Positions 1 through 8,235 of a DNA stretch of 64,000 nucleotides are shown here, piece after piece. The stretch comes from Vibrio sp. Isolate34 (lineage in GTDB: Bacteria; Pseudomonadota; Gammaproteobacteria; Enterobacterales; Vibrionaceae). The position numbers were made by a program, and so were the translations under genes. The DNA lies in the NCBI RefSeq assembly GCF_022397915.1, contig NZ_JAKEUO010000005.1:197980-261979 (forward strand), written 5' to 3'. The first letter of the stretch is position 1, and each line of letters opens with the position of its first letter. Below the pieces are notes generated by a model that saw nothing but the letters and a program-made list of their open reading frames with translations, made no database searches and was not told the DNA's origin.

Positions 1-1
1 G

Positions 2-367
2 ATGGAGTCTTTAAAAGGCAAAGTTAACATGGGCATCATCACCAATGGTTTCACCGAGCTGCAATCTATCCGTTTAGAACGCACTGGAATGACAGATTAC
101 TTTGATCATGTGATCATTTCTGAAGAAGTGGGTGTTGCTAAACCAGACGCTGAGATCTTTGAACATGCACATAAGCTTGTTGGCTTACCAGCAAAACAAC
201 GCGTATTGATGGTCGGAGATAACCCGCATTCAGATATTCTAGGCGGCTTGGATTTTGGTATTGAGACGTGTTGGTTGAATAGCCAAGAGAAAGCGGCACC
301 AGCGGGAATTAACCCTCATTATCAGGTTAAGTCTTTAGCTGACCTGCAAACTCTGTTATTGGCATAA
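2..367 (+). CDS. yjjG: HAD-family nucleotidase, YjjG-like (C-terminal part)
   Basis: This is the C-terminal part of a haloacid-dehalogenase phosphatase; the true start lies left of the window, so the first ATG here is probably internal. The visible motifs are HAD motif II (GIITNG), the motif III lysine in GVAKPDAEIF, and the motif IV acidic pair in MVGDNPHSDILGG. The nucleophile motif DxDxT would lie upstream and cannot be checked. YjjG-type enzymes dephosphorylate pyrimidine nucleoside monophosphates, including non-canonical ones, in the cytoplasm. A hairpin terminator follows. The HAD family is certain; the YjjG assignment rests on overall resemblance of this half and is less so. Confidence 0.8.
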   Translation: MESLKGKVNMGIITNGFTELQSIRLERTGMTDYFDHVIISEEVGVAKPDAEIFEHAHKLVGLPAKQRVLMVGDNPHSDILGGLDFGIETCWLNSQEKAAPAGINPHYQVKSLADLQTLLLA

Positions 368-397
368 TTGTTTTTAGATTTTTGAGTGAATGATTGA

Positions 398-434
398 TAG
401 CCGAGTGCAGTTATGTGCTCGGCTACTTATTTTT
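398..434 (+). terminator. Rho-independent terminator after yjjG-like gene
   Basis: TAGCCGAG (398-405) pairs with CTCGGCTA (418-425) and is followed by a T-rich run, 30 bases after the stop codon. Confidence 0.7.
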
Positions 435-526
435 ACCTACTGCAAGTTATCGATAGTGGTGCTAAAGCCTATCTTTGCTTTAAGCTCGCTTTGATTACAC
501 CATTACAATAAAGAAAAGGAAGAGGC

Positions 527-1459
527 GTGCTGAAATCTCATCGCCATAGTTGCTACGGCATTGCTGCCATTTTACTTTGGAGCTGCTTAATCGCGCTATC
601 TCGTAGCGTATCAGAACAACTGGGCCCAATCGGTGGCGCTGCCAGCCTTTATACAGTGAGTTCGCTGTTGTTGGTCTGTGTTATGGGGTTACCTAAGTTG
701 TCGCGCTTCTCTAAGTCGTATCTGTTGATTGGTGGTGCTCTGTTCGTTTGTTATGAGATCTTCTTGGCTTTGGCTTTAGGAATGGCAAACAACCGACATC
801 AAGCCTTGGAAATGGCCGTCATCAACTACTTATGGCCAGCATTGACGGTGTTGTTCGCAGTCCTGCTCAGCGACAAAAAGATTAACTGGTTGGTTTACCC
901 AAGTATCTTCTTAGCCTTCTTTGGCGTGGCTTGGAGTATCAGCGGCGATCAGGGGCTTTCTGTTGACCAAATTGCTGCCAATATTGCTACTAACCCTAAA
1001 ACCTATTCAATGGCGTTTTTCGGCGCGATTATTTGGGCGGTCTACTGTAATTACACTCAGAAAGTGGCGAAAGGGCAGAATGCGATCGTGTTGTTCTTTA
1101 TCGCGACGGCAATCACCTTGTGGATCAAATACGCATTGAGTAACGAAACCGGCATGGTGATGACAACCAGCGCCGCGATTGACTTAGTGTTGGCAGGTGT
1201 GTGTATGGGCGCAGGCTACGCGCTTTGGAATACAGCGATACTTGGCGGCAATATGGTCTTCTTGGCGACCATGTCGTATTTCACGCCTATTTTTGCGACC
1301 TTACTGTCTTCTATGATTTTGGGTTTGTCATTGAGCATGACGTTTTGGCAGGGTGTTTGTATGGTGACGATTGGCTCTCTAGCTTGTTGGTGGGTAACCA
1401 GAGACAAAAAGCCGACGGTTACGGCGTCGGCTTCTAAAAAGGTTCAATCAGAGTCTTAG
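527..1459 (+). CDS. yddG: EamA/DMT-family aromatic amino acid exporter, YddG-like
   Basis: A 310-residue protein with about ten hydrophobic segments arranged as two EamA repeats, the drug/metabolite transporter fold. YddG of enteric bacteria exports aromatic amino acids across the inner membrane. The length and the conserved patch around residues 88-108 (ANNRHQALEMAVINYLWP) fit that subgroup. The start is GTG, preceded by a strong Shine-Dalgarno sequence (AAGGAAGAG) at the right distance, so it is preferred to later ATGs. It stands alone, convergent with the cation-efflux gene. The substrate is inferred from family resemblance only. Confidence 0.8.
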   Translation: MLKSHRHSCYGIAAILLWSCLIALSRSVSEQLGPIGGAASLYTVSSLLLVCVMGLPKLSRFSKSYLLIGGALFVCYEIFLALALGMANNRHQALEMAVINYLWPALTVLFAVLLSDKKINWLVYPSIFLAFFGVAWSISGDQGLSVDQIAANIATNPKTYSMAFFGAIIWAVYCNYTQKVAKGQNAIVLFFIATAITLWIKYALSNETGMVMTTSAAIDLVLAGVCMGAGYALWNTAILGGNMVFLATMSYFTPIFATLLSSMILGLSLSMTFWQGVCMVTIGSLACWWVTRDKKPTVTASASKKVQSES

Positions 1460-1482
1460 TTAGTAAGAGGTTTTCTTGACTC

Positions 1483-2379
1483 TTAACTCGCGATATTGAG
1501 ATTCAATTGAAGCTCATAAGGCATCTTCGATAAGCGTCGTTTAAGTTGGCGGCGCGTACGTTCAATATCATCAACCGCAATCGCATCTTGGTCATTGGTA
1601 TGAATATCAACGTTGATTCTTAGCTCAGGGCCAACCTTAGTCACGCCCATTAGTTCCAAATCTTGATCCGCTTCTTTGTCTACCGCGACCACGTTTTTAT
1701 CTACCGCATCACAAATGTCTTTGGTTGCCGACATCATCAGCAGTTCACGCATCGCTTCGCGTAACATGTCGAATGGCACTTTGATGAAGTAGAAAGACAT
1801 CAGCAACATCATCATTGGATCGGCATATACTGAGTATGACACAAGAGGTGAGAATGTCATTGCCCACGCAACAACGAAACCAGCCGTTACCGCGACACTC
1901 AATAGTGTATCCATCTGCCACTGTTTAGATTCCGCTTGAATCAAACCCGAAGAGATACGTTTGCTCTTGTTAGCGATGTACCACCAAGCGTAACCACAAC
2001 CCAATACGTTGAAAATACCAAACAGAGTTGCGATAGAAGCATCGACCTCACGACCACCTGTCATCAAGGCACCAATCGCAGAGTAAAGCGAATAACCAAC
2101 CACAAGTAGAATCACAACGGCTTTAATCGCAATCACAATCGGTTCGATGATAGCTCGACCGAACGGGAACTCTCTATCTGAAGGACGGTTAATGTATTTT
2201 GAAGCAGCTAGTGACAATAAAGTTAACAGTAAGCTGATAAGAGAATAGACACCGTCAAATACTATGACCAGAGAGCCAACGATAAGACCCAACACCAATC
2301 CGCCAATCGCGAAGCCTGATGCTAAAAGGGCTGAGAACAATAGTACTCGATTTTCGTTTTGGCTTTTCCTGTCACACAT
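1483..2379 (-). CDS. Cation diffusion facilitator family transporter
   Basis: A 298-residue inner-membrane protein with about six hydrophobic helices in the first 200 residues and a hydrophilic C-terminal domain ending in the ELRINVDIHTND region, as in CDF cation/proton antiporters. The second helix carries FDGVYSLIS, where the family usually has metal-binding D/H residues, and the fifth has YADPMMM, where an Asp is also usual. These proteins export divalent metals such as Zn, Fe, Mn or Co from the cytoplasm. The metal here cannot be told from sequence. The gene is convergent with the YddG-like gene, with only 23 bases between them. Confidence 0.82.
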   Translation of the reverse strand: MCDRKSQNENRVLLFSALLASGFAIGGLVLGLIVGSLVIVFDGVYSLISLLLTLLSLAASKYINRPSDREFPFGRAIIEPIVIAIKAVVILLVVGYSLYSAIGALMTGGREVDASIATLFGIFNVLGCGYAWWYIANKSKRISSGLIQAESKQWQMDTLLSVAVTAGFVVAWAMTFSPLVSYSVYADPMMMLLMSFYFIKVPFDMLREAMRELLMMSATKDICDAVDKNVVAVDKEADQDLELMGVTKVGPELRINVDIHTNDQDAIAVDDIERTRRQLKRRLSKMPYELQLNLNIAS

Positions 2380-2767
2380 AATATTTTCCAGATGTTTTTG
2401 ATAACTTCATTGTTCTAATAATGAGCTAACTTTACAAACCTTATCTGATGATATTGATGTGTACTATTTAAGTGGTTCATTTAAATCATTGTAATTCAGT
2501 GGCTTAAGTTAAATTTGAGGTGTCAATAAAGTTGACGATGACTGTTTTCTAGGGGATTTGTGCAACTGAGAATAGATGGTTTATGATTAATGAAATATAT
2601 CAGTCATCAGTGTCGTATAGCTTCGTGAGCTCAATGTTTACATAAACTTAAGCATATCGATAAAGGCAACGTTAGCGTTCGAATACGTTGCGTAAATGGT
2701 TCAGTCTTAGATCGCAAAAGGCGGCACAGGCAATAGCTCGCGCCGATCTTAAATTGGGAAGCTAAAA
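2380..2767. other. Gene-free stretch, 388 bases
   Basis: It lies between the start of the CDF gene and the end of a LysR gene, both on the minus strand, so it should hold the CDF promoter and the LysR 3' end. The part at 2700-2760 contains an imperfect inverted repeat (GATCG/GGCG against CGCCGATC) without a clear T-run. No ORF of coding quality was seen. Confidence 0.5.
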
Positions 2768-3646
2768 TTAGAAATCGAACAAGTAGTCGCTGAGCTGATC
2801 CGCGAGCCAGTTCATACCTGGGTGTTCTGCCATACCTGCTGCGGTAAACATGCAGTAGTCTTCTTGGGTAAGGCCGTATGTGTGTTTGATCACCGCTAAC
2901 TCTTGTTCACGTAGCAAGTGACGAATCAGTGGCTCTGGCATTACGCCCCAGGCTTCTTCACGTAAAATTGTATCCAGCATAAAATCAAAGCTAGAGAAGC
3001 CGATGTAACGACGCGAAAAGGGTTCAAGCTCTGGGTTATCCTTTTCATTGAGATAAACCATGGTCGCTTGCATCGAATTTCTTAATACCTCATCAGAAAC
3101 ACGTCGCATCGCACTCAGGTCATGTCCTTTCTTACACACCGACATCATTCGAATCTTGCCAAGTGGGTTGTAGATAATCCGTGGGTCATCGACACGTTCA
3201 TAATCGACACCAAAAGCGAAATCCACTTGTTGGGTTTCAACCAAGTTGGCTAAGTCGCCACTCGAAGCAAGAACAAAGTTGAATGAGGTCGAAGGGTACT
3301 TGTTATTGAGGGCGTGCGATAAATCCTGCCACATATCATCGGGTAATGAGTCGTCACGGGCAATCCATATCTCGGCGTTGAACTCGCCAGATACATGCAA
3401 GCACGTTTGTTTAATGCGTGCTGCCGTCACTAACATGCCTTCACAATCTTTGTAGATGGCTTTGCCAGCTTCAGACAGTTCGACGTGATTTCCGCTACGC
3501 ACGAACAGTTCTACATCTAACTCTTTCTCCAAGGCTTTAATCGACATACTTAGCTTGGTTCGGTTGCATTCGAGCTGGCGTGCAGCTTCAGAGACTGATC
3601 CTAAATCAGCAACAGAACAAAAGGCTTGGACTTGAGAAAGGTTCAT
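2768..3646 (-). CDS. LysR-family transcriptional regulator
   Basis: A 292-residue LTTR. The N-terminal winged helix-turn-helix is clear: MNLSQVQAFCSVADLGSVSEAARQL at the start, then a recognition helix that reads RTKLSMSIKALEKEL, where most LysR proteins have PSAVSRQI or similar. The rest is a periplasmic-binding-fold effector domain. It is divergent from the methyltransferase gene. A T-N11-A type inverted repeat (ATATT-N5-AATAT, 3677-3691) lies just upstream of its start, so autoregulation and control of the neighbour are plausible. The ligand is unknown. Confidence 0.88.
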   Translation of the reverse strand: MNLSQVQAFCSVADLGSVSEAARQLECNRTKLSMSIKALEKELDVELFVRSGNHVELSEAGKAIYKDCEGMLVTAARIKQTCLHVSGEFNAEIWIARDDSLPDDMWQDLSHALNNKYPSTSFNFVLASSGDLANLVETQQVDFAFGVDYERVDDPRIIYNPLGKIRMMSVCKKGHDLSAMRRVSDEVLRNSMQATMVYLNEKDNPELEPFSRRYIGFSSFDFMLDTILREEAWGVMPEPLIRHLLREQELAVIKHTYGLTQEDYCMFTAAGMAEHPGMNWLADQLSDYLFDF

Positions 3647-3676
3647 TTCATTTCCATATTGAGCGGGTGTCGGTGC

Positions 3677-3691
3677 ATATTATCTGAATAT
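3677..3691. promoter_or_regulatory. Candidate LysR operator (ATATT-N5-AATAT)
   Basis: An imperfect-centre inverted repeat holding a T-N11-A motif, typical of LTTR binding sites, in the divergent region between a LysR gene and a methyltransferase gene. Functional assignment is inferred from position and symmetry. Confidence 0.4.
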
Positions 3692-3807
3692 TGTGCTGAC
3701 TATCTTAGAAATAGTCCATCTTTGCATGATAACTCTATGACGAATTGACTAATTTGGTTTACTCTGGGGAAGTTCCGAACCTACAAGAAGTAAAGATGGA
3801 GGCCATG

Positions 3808-4407
3808 ATGGCGAAACAATGGGACGAGTACGCCGTTGATTGGGATAAAGATCCCGCGACCGCAGTATTCGCACAGTCCGTATTTGACCAGTTGACACAG
3901 CTCGTTGATCTGAACGGAACCCGTGTCCTTGATTTTGGTTGTGGTACAGGACTACTCAGCCAGAAAATATCTCCTTTAGCAAAAGAGATCATCGCACTCG
4001 ACATCTCCGAAGGGATGATTGAAGAGTTAGATAAGAAAGAGCTACCAAACGTTGAACCGGTTGTTGATATTTTATCGCGCGGACTAGCAGCGCAGCATCC
4101 AGCATTCAGAAACCAGTTTGATCTAGTGGTTGCTTCTTCGGTGTGTGGTTTTATCCCGAACCTACAAGACACAGTCAGTCTGATTTACACATTGCTTGAA
4201 AACGACGGCACGTTTGTCCACTGGGATTGGTGCCTAGAAAACGACAGTAAAGATTATGGCGTAAGCCAGCAGCGCTCGCAGAATGTGTTGAGTGCGGCAG
4301 GTTTCTCTGTTGTTGAAGTGTCGACACCGTTCTCGGTTGATACACCACAAGGTGAGTTAAAAGTACTGATGGGTGTTGGACGCAAACAAGTGCTTCCTCA
4401 TCTGTAA
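3808..4407 (+). CDS. Class I SAM-dependent methyltransferase
   Basis: A 199-residue cytoplasmic methyltransferase with the SAM-binding glycine motif VLDFGCGTGLLS near the N-terminus, followed by an acidic post-I residue (ALDISEGMI). The frame opens at a TTG at 3745, but a strong GGAGG at 3798-3802 lies five bases before ATG 3808. That start gives MAKQWDEYAVDW, a typical beginning for this group, so it is chosen here. ATG 3805 is also possible. The substrate is unknown. It is divergent from a LysR gene and followed by a strong terminator. Confidence 0.85.
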   Translation: MAKQWDEYAVDWDKDPATAVFAQSVFDQLTQLVDLNGTRVLDFGCGTGLLSQKISPLAKEIIALDISEGMIEELDKKELPNVEPVVDILSRGLAAQHPAFRNQFDLVVASSVCGFIPNLQDTVSLIYTLLENDGTFVHWDWCLENDSKDYGVSQQRSQNVLSAAGFSVVEVSTPFSVDTPQGELKVLMGVGRKQVLPHL

Positions 4408-4472
4408 TTGCTTCCCTTATTTGTAAAGAGTATTGCTTTTAGCCAACTCTGACAGAGCAAACCTAAATAACG

Positions 4473-4519
4473 AAACCCACATCAACGGCCTTAAAGCCAG
4501 TTATGTGGGTTTTTCTATT
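4473..4519 (+). terminator. Rho-independent terminator after the methyltransferase
   Basis: AAACCCACAT (4473-4482) pairs with ATGTGGGTTT (4503-4512), followed by more T residues. It isolates the methyltransferase from yjjI. Confidence 0.8.
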
Positions 4520-4625
4520 TTTACGGCTTGGTGTTTTAAACGGACTATTCCTATTCCTAGAGCTAGTGTCTTGATGACGGCTAATTCCAAATACAAAATT
4601 TCCATTTTGGAAAAATAGTCTTGCA

Positions 4626-4648
4626 TACATTTCATTAGTGGAAATGTA
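4626..4648. promoter_or_regulatory. Inverted repeat upstream of yjjI (TACATTTC-N7-GAAATGTA)
   Basis: Perfect 8-base arms around a 7-base centre, 46 bases before the yjjI start. A second, smaller inverted repeat with a TTTCC/GGAAA core lies at 4599-4613. These could be an operator or a leader hairpin. No FNR-type TTGAT-N4-ATCAA site was seen in the region. Confidence 0.45.
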
Positions 4649-4694
4649 ACGGTGAGAGATAAAATAAGCCCATAACAATTTTAAGGGTTTAACC

Positions 4695-6251
4695 ATGAGC
4701 CACCAATCTGCTTCTCCACAACTTTCAGAGCAACAACAACGCTTTAGCAATATCATTTCAGATGCCAATCTGTCGCCAAAACAGAAATCGAGCTATCTTG
4801 CTTTAGAAGCTGAAGCGAGCCTGCCGTATATGCCGGTAAGCAATGAAGTAGAGCAAGCCTTACAACAAGGTGTGCTATGTGACATGTTTGAAGGTCACGC
4901 CCCATTTAAGCCGCGCTATGTGCTTCCCGATTATTCTAAATACTTACATCAAGGCTCAAAGTATTTAGAGCTTAGCGCGGCAACTAATTTCGACGAAGCA
5001 TTGAACATGCTGACCATCCTTTATCACCACGTTCCGTCAGTGACTTCCATTCCGGTTTACCTAGGTCAACTGGACGATGTGTTGATACCTTTCGTTGGCG
5101 ACTTAACGGAAGAGCAGGTTTATCAAAAGCTTAAGCTGTTCTGGATTATGTTGGACCGCACGTTGCCAGATGCCTTCATGCATGTGAATATCGGCCCTAC
5201 CGACAACATCATCTGCCGTACTATTTTACGTGTCGATGCTGAGCTCAAGCAGATCGCACCTAACTTAACTTTTATGTACGACCCTGCAGTGACGCCGGAT
5301 GATCTGTTGCGTCATGCAGCGAGCAACATTTGCGAATGCAGCAAGCCACACATCGCCAACTATCCTGCACATGCCGCAGCGTATGGTGATAAGCGTTTTG
5401 GTATCGTGAGTTGCTACAACTCGCTACCTTTAGCGGGAGGTTCAAACACGTTAGTTCGCATGAACCTGAAGCAAGTGGCGTTGAAGTCTGATGACAGTGC
5501 CGATTTCTTACAACAAATGCTACCAAACTACAGCGGTATCATGATCGAGCTAATGAACGCGCGTAGCCGTTTCTTGCATGAAGAGTCTAATTTCTTCGAA
5601 GGCTTTTTAACCAAAGAAGGTTTGATTGAAGAAGACCGTTTTGCGCCAATGTTTGGTATTTACGGTATGGCTGAAGCAGTCAACATCTTGATGGAAAAAG
5701 AGGGCAAAGTAGGGCGTTATGGTCATGACGAACAAGCAAACCAACTTGGGCATCGTATCTCAGAAAAACTGGCTGAGATCGTTGAAAACTCTGAAGTGAA
5801 GTATGGGGTGGAAGGCAAGGCTCTATTACACGCTCAAGGTGGTATCAGCTTAGATGAAGATGTAACGCCAGGCGTGCGTATTCCTTATGGTACGGAGCCG
5901 GATCCTGTCTCTTACGTTCGCGCAACTGCGGGTCACCATAAGTTCTATACCTCAGGTATCAGCGACATTTTGACCATCGACGAAACAGTGAAGTCTAACC
6001 CTGAAGCGATGTTTAACTTGTGCAAAGGCGCAATCCAAGCGGGTTACCGTGAGTTTACTGCCAACGTGGCATCGAACGATTTGGTTCGTGTGACGGGTTA
6101 CATGATTAAGCTTTCAGACATTGCTAAATATGACGAGCAAGGTTCGCGTACTAACACGACTTTCTTGGGAGCCGAGGCTGCGAAGAACACGGGCATTTTA
6201 GAACGTAAACCACGCGTCGCGAGCTTAGATATGTCGCCAACGTACGAATAG
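4695..6251 (+). CDS. yjjI: YjjI-family glycyl radical enzyme
   Basis: A 518-residue member of the YjjI group of glycine radical enzymes, whose reaction is not established. The C-terminal part carries the glycyl-radical loop as RVTGYMIKL (around residue 470), matching the RVxGY signature of pyruvate formate-lyase relatives. Cysteines such as the one in ICECSKP may include the thiyl-radical residue. It is shorter than PFL (about 760 residues), as expected for YjjI. AAGGG at 4683-4687 supports the start. The activase gene yjjW follows after 24 bases, so enzyme and activator are co-transcribed. Such enzymes work only without oxygen. Confidence 0.88.
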   Translation: MSHQSASPQLSEQQQRFSNIISDANLSPKQKSSYLALEAEASLPYMPVSNEVEQALQQGVLCDMFEGHAPFKPRYVLPDYSKYLHQGSKYLELSAATNFDEALNMLTILYHHVPSVTSIPVYLGQLDDVLIPFVGDLTEEQVYQKLKLFWIMLDRTLPDAFMHVNIGPTDNIICRTILRVDAELKQIAPNLTFMYDPAVTPDDLLRHAASNICECSKPHIANYPAHAAAYGDKRFGIVSCYNSLPLAGGSNTLVRMNLKQVALKSDDSADFLQQMLPNYSGIMIELMNARSRFLHEESNFFEGFLTKEGLIEEDRFAPMFGIYGMAEAVNILMEKEGKVGRYGHDEQANQLGHRISEKLAEIVENSEVKYGVEGKALLHAQGGISLDEDVTPGVRIPYGTEPDPVSYVRATAGHHKFYTSGISDILTIDETVKSNPEAMFNLCKGAIQAGYREFTANVASNDLVRVTGYMIKLSDIAKYDEQGSRTNTTFLGAEAAKNTGILERKPRVASLDMSPTYE

Positions 6252-6275
6252 CGTTGCAATCGAATCACATTAATT

Positions 6276-7190
6276 ATGAAAATTTCTGATCTAACAACTC
6301 AAATGGCTAGGGTTAATAACAATAAGACAGAAAAACAAGCGAAGGTCAGCCGTGTGCTGACCTTTTCTTGTGTTGATGGACCGGGAAATCGCCTAGTGCT
6401 GTTCCTACAGGGGTGCAATTTCGATTGTATAACCTGTCACAACCCACACACCATTAATCACTGTAACCATTGCGGAGACTGCGTCAGCGGGTGTCCAAGC
6501 GGTGCGTTGAGCACCGTTGATGGCAAAGTGAAGTGGGATCCGGTGGCTTGCACCCACTGCGATCAGTGCATAGACATCTGTAATCATAAATCGAGCCCAA
6601 AAATCACATCGATGACGGTCTTGGAGGTACTTGAACTCGTTAGGCATAACCAATTCTTCTTGAGCGGTATTACCGTCTCGGGTGGCGAAGCGACCATGCA
6701 ACTGCCGTTTATCATTGATTTATTTAAAGCGATTAAAAGCGAGCCGCAGCTAGCACATTTAACGTGTTTTATTGACAGCAATGGTTCGTTGTCGCAACAA
6801 GGGTGGGAGCGAGTATTGCCTTACCTTGATGGTGCGATGATCGACCTTAAATCTTGGCAATCAGAAACACACCAATGGTTGGTCGGCAGAGGAAACCATC
6901 GTGTGTTTGAAACCATCAATTACTTGGCGCGACAAGGTAAGTTGCATGAAGTTCGGTTGCTGCATATTCCGGACAAAAGTGACCTTGAGGACGAGATAGA
7001 GCAAGTTGGCTACTACTTAAATGGATTGCCAAGTGATGTCCGGATTCGGCTCAATGCGTTTCAACATCACGGCGTGATCGACGAAGCGCTAGAATGGCCT
7101 AAGTGTACAGAGCAACAAATGCAGAGCTTTCACGACAAACTCTACGCGATAGTTCAAAGACCGATGCAAACGCCAGAGGTTTATACCTAG
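6276..7190 (+). CDS. yjjW: YjjW-family glycine radical enzyme activase
   Basis: A 304-residue radical-SAM protein. The SAM cluster motif CNFDCITC (CxxxCxxC) lies near residue 48, and is followed by two ferredoxin-like cysteine sets (CNHCGDCVSGC and CTHCDQCIDIC) that would hold two further 4Fe-4S clusters, the usual layout of glycyl-radical activases. GGE in the TVSGGEATMQ segment is the SAM-binding motif. It would abstract the hydrogen from the glycine of YjjI. It sits directly downstream of yjjI. A few in-frame Met residues near the start leave the exact start slightly uncertain. Confidence 0.88.
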   Translation: MKISDLTTQMARVNNNKTEKQAKVSRVLTFSCVDGPGNRLVLFLQGCNFDCITCHNPHTINHCNHCGDCVSGCPSGALSTVDGKVKWDPVACTHCDQCIDICNHKSSPKITSMTVLEVLELVRHNQFFLSGITVSGGEATMQLPFIIDLFKAIKSEPQLAHLTCFIDSNGSLSQQGWERVLPYLDGAMIDLKSWQSETHQWLVGRGNHRVFETINYLARQGKLHEVRLLHIPDKSDLEDEIEQVGYYLNGLPSDVRIRLNAFQHHGVIDEALEWPKCTEQQMQSFHDKLYAIVQRPMQTPEVYT

Positions 7191-7248
7191 CTTCTAAATT
7201 GTTTAGATGCTCAGTCAGGCTTCAAAGAACGTTAAGTCTTTAAAAGGA

Positions 7249-8160
7249 TTAAGCTTCTAAGAACAAGTCACATAGCCATTTGATGGCTTGGTCATTCATG
7301 TTTGGTTTGTTCCATACTAGGCTGTACGCCACTTTACCGTAATCGAAGGGAAGTGGCTTACTCACCAAACCTTGTGCTTGTTTTGCATGCTCAGCCCATT
7401 GCTTTGAACAGGTGAACAAGAAAGGCGTGTGATGACAAAGTACGGCTGCAGCACCAAAGTCCGCTACAGATATCGCCATTTCTCGCGGTTGGTGGCATTG
7501 AACTAAGTTTTGCTCAAAGTAAGGTTGAGACAGTTCGTTATCTAAAATACCAATGTGCTTGTAATCTAAATAGCCCTCGACCGTCAGTTCTTGTTGAGCG
7601 AGCGGGTGGTGGGCACCCATCAAACACACCATCTCATCGGGCAGAATCGTTTCCCAAACCAGCTCTTTGTTATCGGTTGGCGGCTGAGAGATATCATGGG
7701 GCAACAAGATCAGATTCACTTTACCACTAAGCAAAGCATCGAAGCCAAGTTGCTGTTTCGAATAGATATTGAGTTTCGCTTTAGGCGCTAGTTCAGTGGT
7801 GATTTTGCTGATCTTTGAGGCGAACACTTCAAAGGTGCTTTCACGCATAGAGAGCGAAAAGCTGCCTTGATACTCCTCTGGAGTAAAACTCTTCTGATGA
7901 AGGAGTCCATTCATACTAGAAAGAATGGCATGAACGGTTGGAGCTATCTTTAAGGCGAAAGGTGTTGGGATTAGCTTGGTGCCGTCTCGATAGAAGAGTT
8001 CATCGTTAAGGATGTCACGCAATTGCGAGAGTGTTTTACTTACACTCGAAGGGCTCACACAAAGTTGCTCAGACGTTTGAGTCACACTGTGGGTGTTCAG
8101 CATAATATGCAGCGCAGTGAGGTGCTTAAGACTCACTCTCGATAAGTGTAAGTAATCCAT
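7249..8160 (-). CDS. LysR-family transcriptional regulator
   Basis: A 303-residue LTTR with an N-terminal helix-turn-helix (VTQTSEQLCVSPSSVSKTLSQL, about residues 26-47, given here in outline) and a C-terminal effector domain. It lies 75 bases downstream of HMG-CoA reductase on the same strand and converges with yjjW. It could be co-transcribed with the reductase or act elsewhere. Its targets and ligand cannot be read from sequence. Confidence 0.88.
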   Translation of the reverse strand: MDYLHLSRVSLKHLTALHIMLNTHSVTQTSEQLCVSPSSVSKTLSQLRDILNDELFYRDGTKLIPTPFALKIAPTVHAILSSMNGLLHQKSFTPEEYQGSFSLSMRESTFEVFASKISKITTELAPKAKLNIYSKQQLGFDALLSGKVNLILLPHDISQPPTDNKELVWETILPDEMVCLMGAHHPLAQQELTVEGYLDYKHIGILDNELSQPYFEQNLVQCHQPREMAISVADFGAAAVLCHHTPFLFTCSKQWAEHAKQAQGLVSKPLPFDYGKVAYSLVWNKPNMNDQAIKWLCDLFLEA

Positions 8161-8235
8161 GTGTAACTCACGTATTCAGATTGGCTTGTGATTTTGCATG
8201 AACGACAAAACCGAACAAGCCAAATTGGATAAAGG

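Noticed and set aside
1449..1483. AGAGTC/GACTCT hairpin between YddG-like and CDF genes
   Set aside because: Stem of only six pairs with a long loop; convergent termination there is possible but unsupported.
2700..2765. Imperfect inverted repeat near the LysR gene end
   Set aside because: Arms interrupted by a bulge, no T-run; not strong enough to call a terminator.
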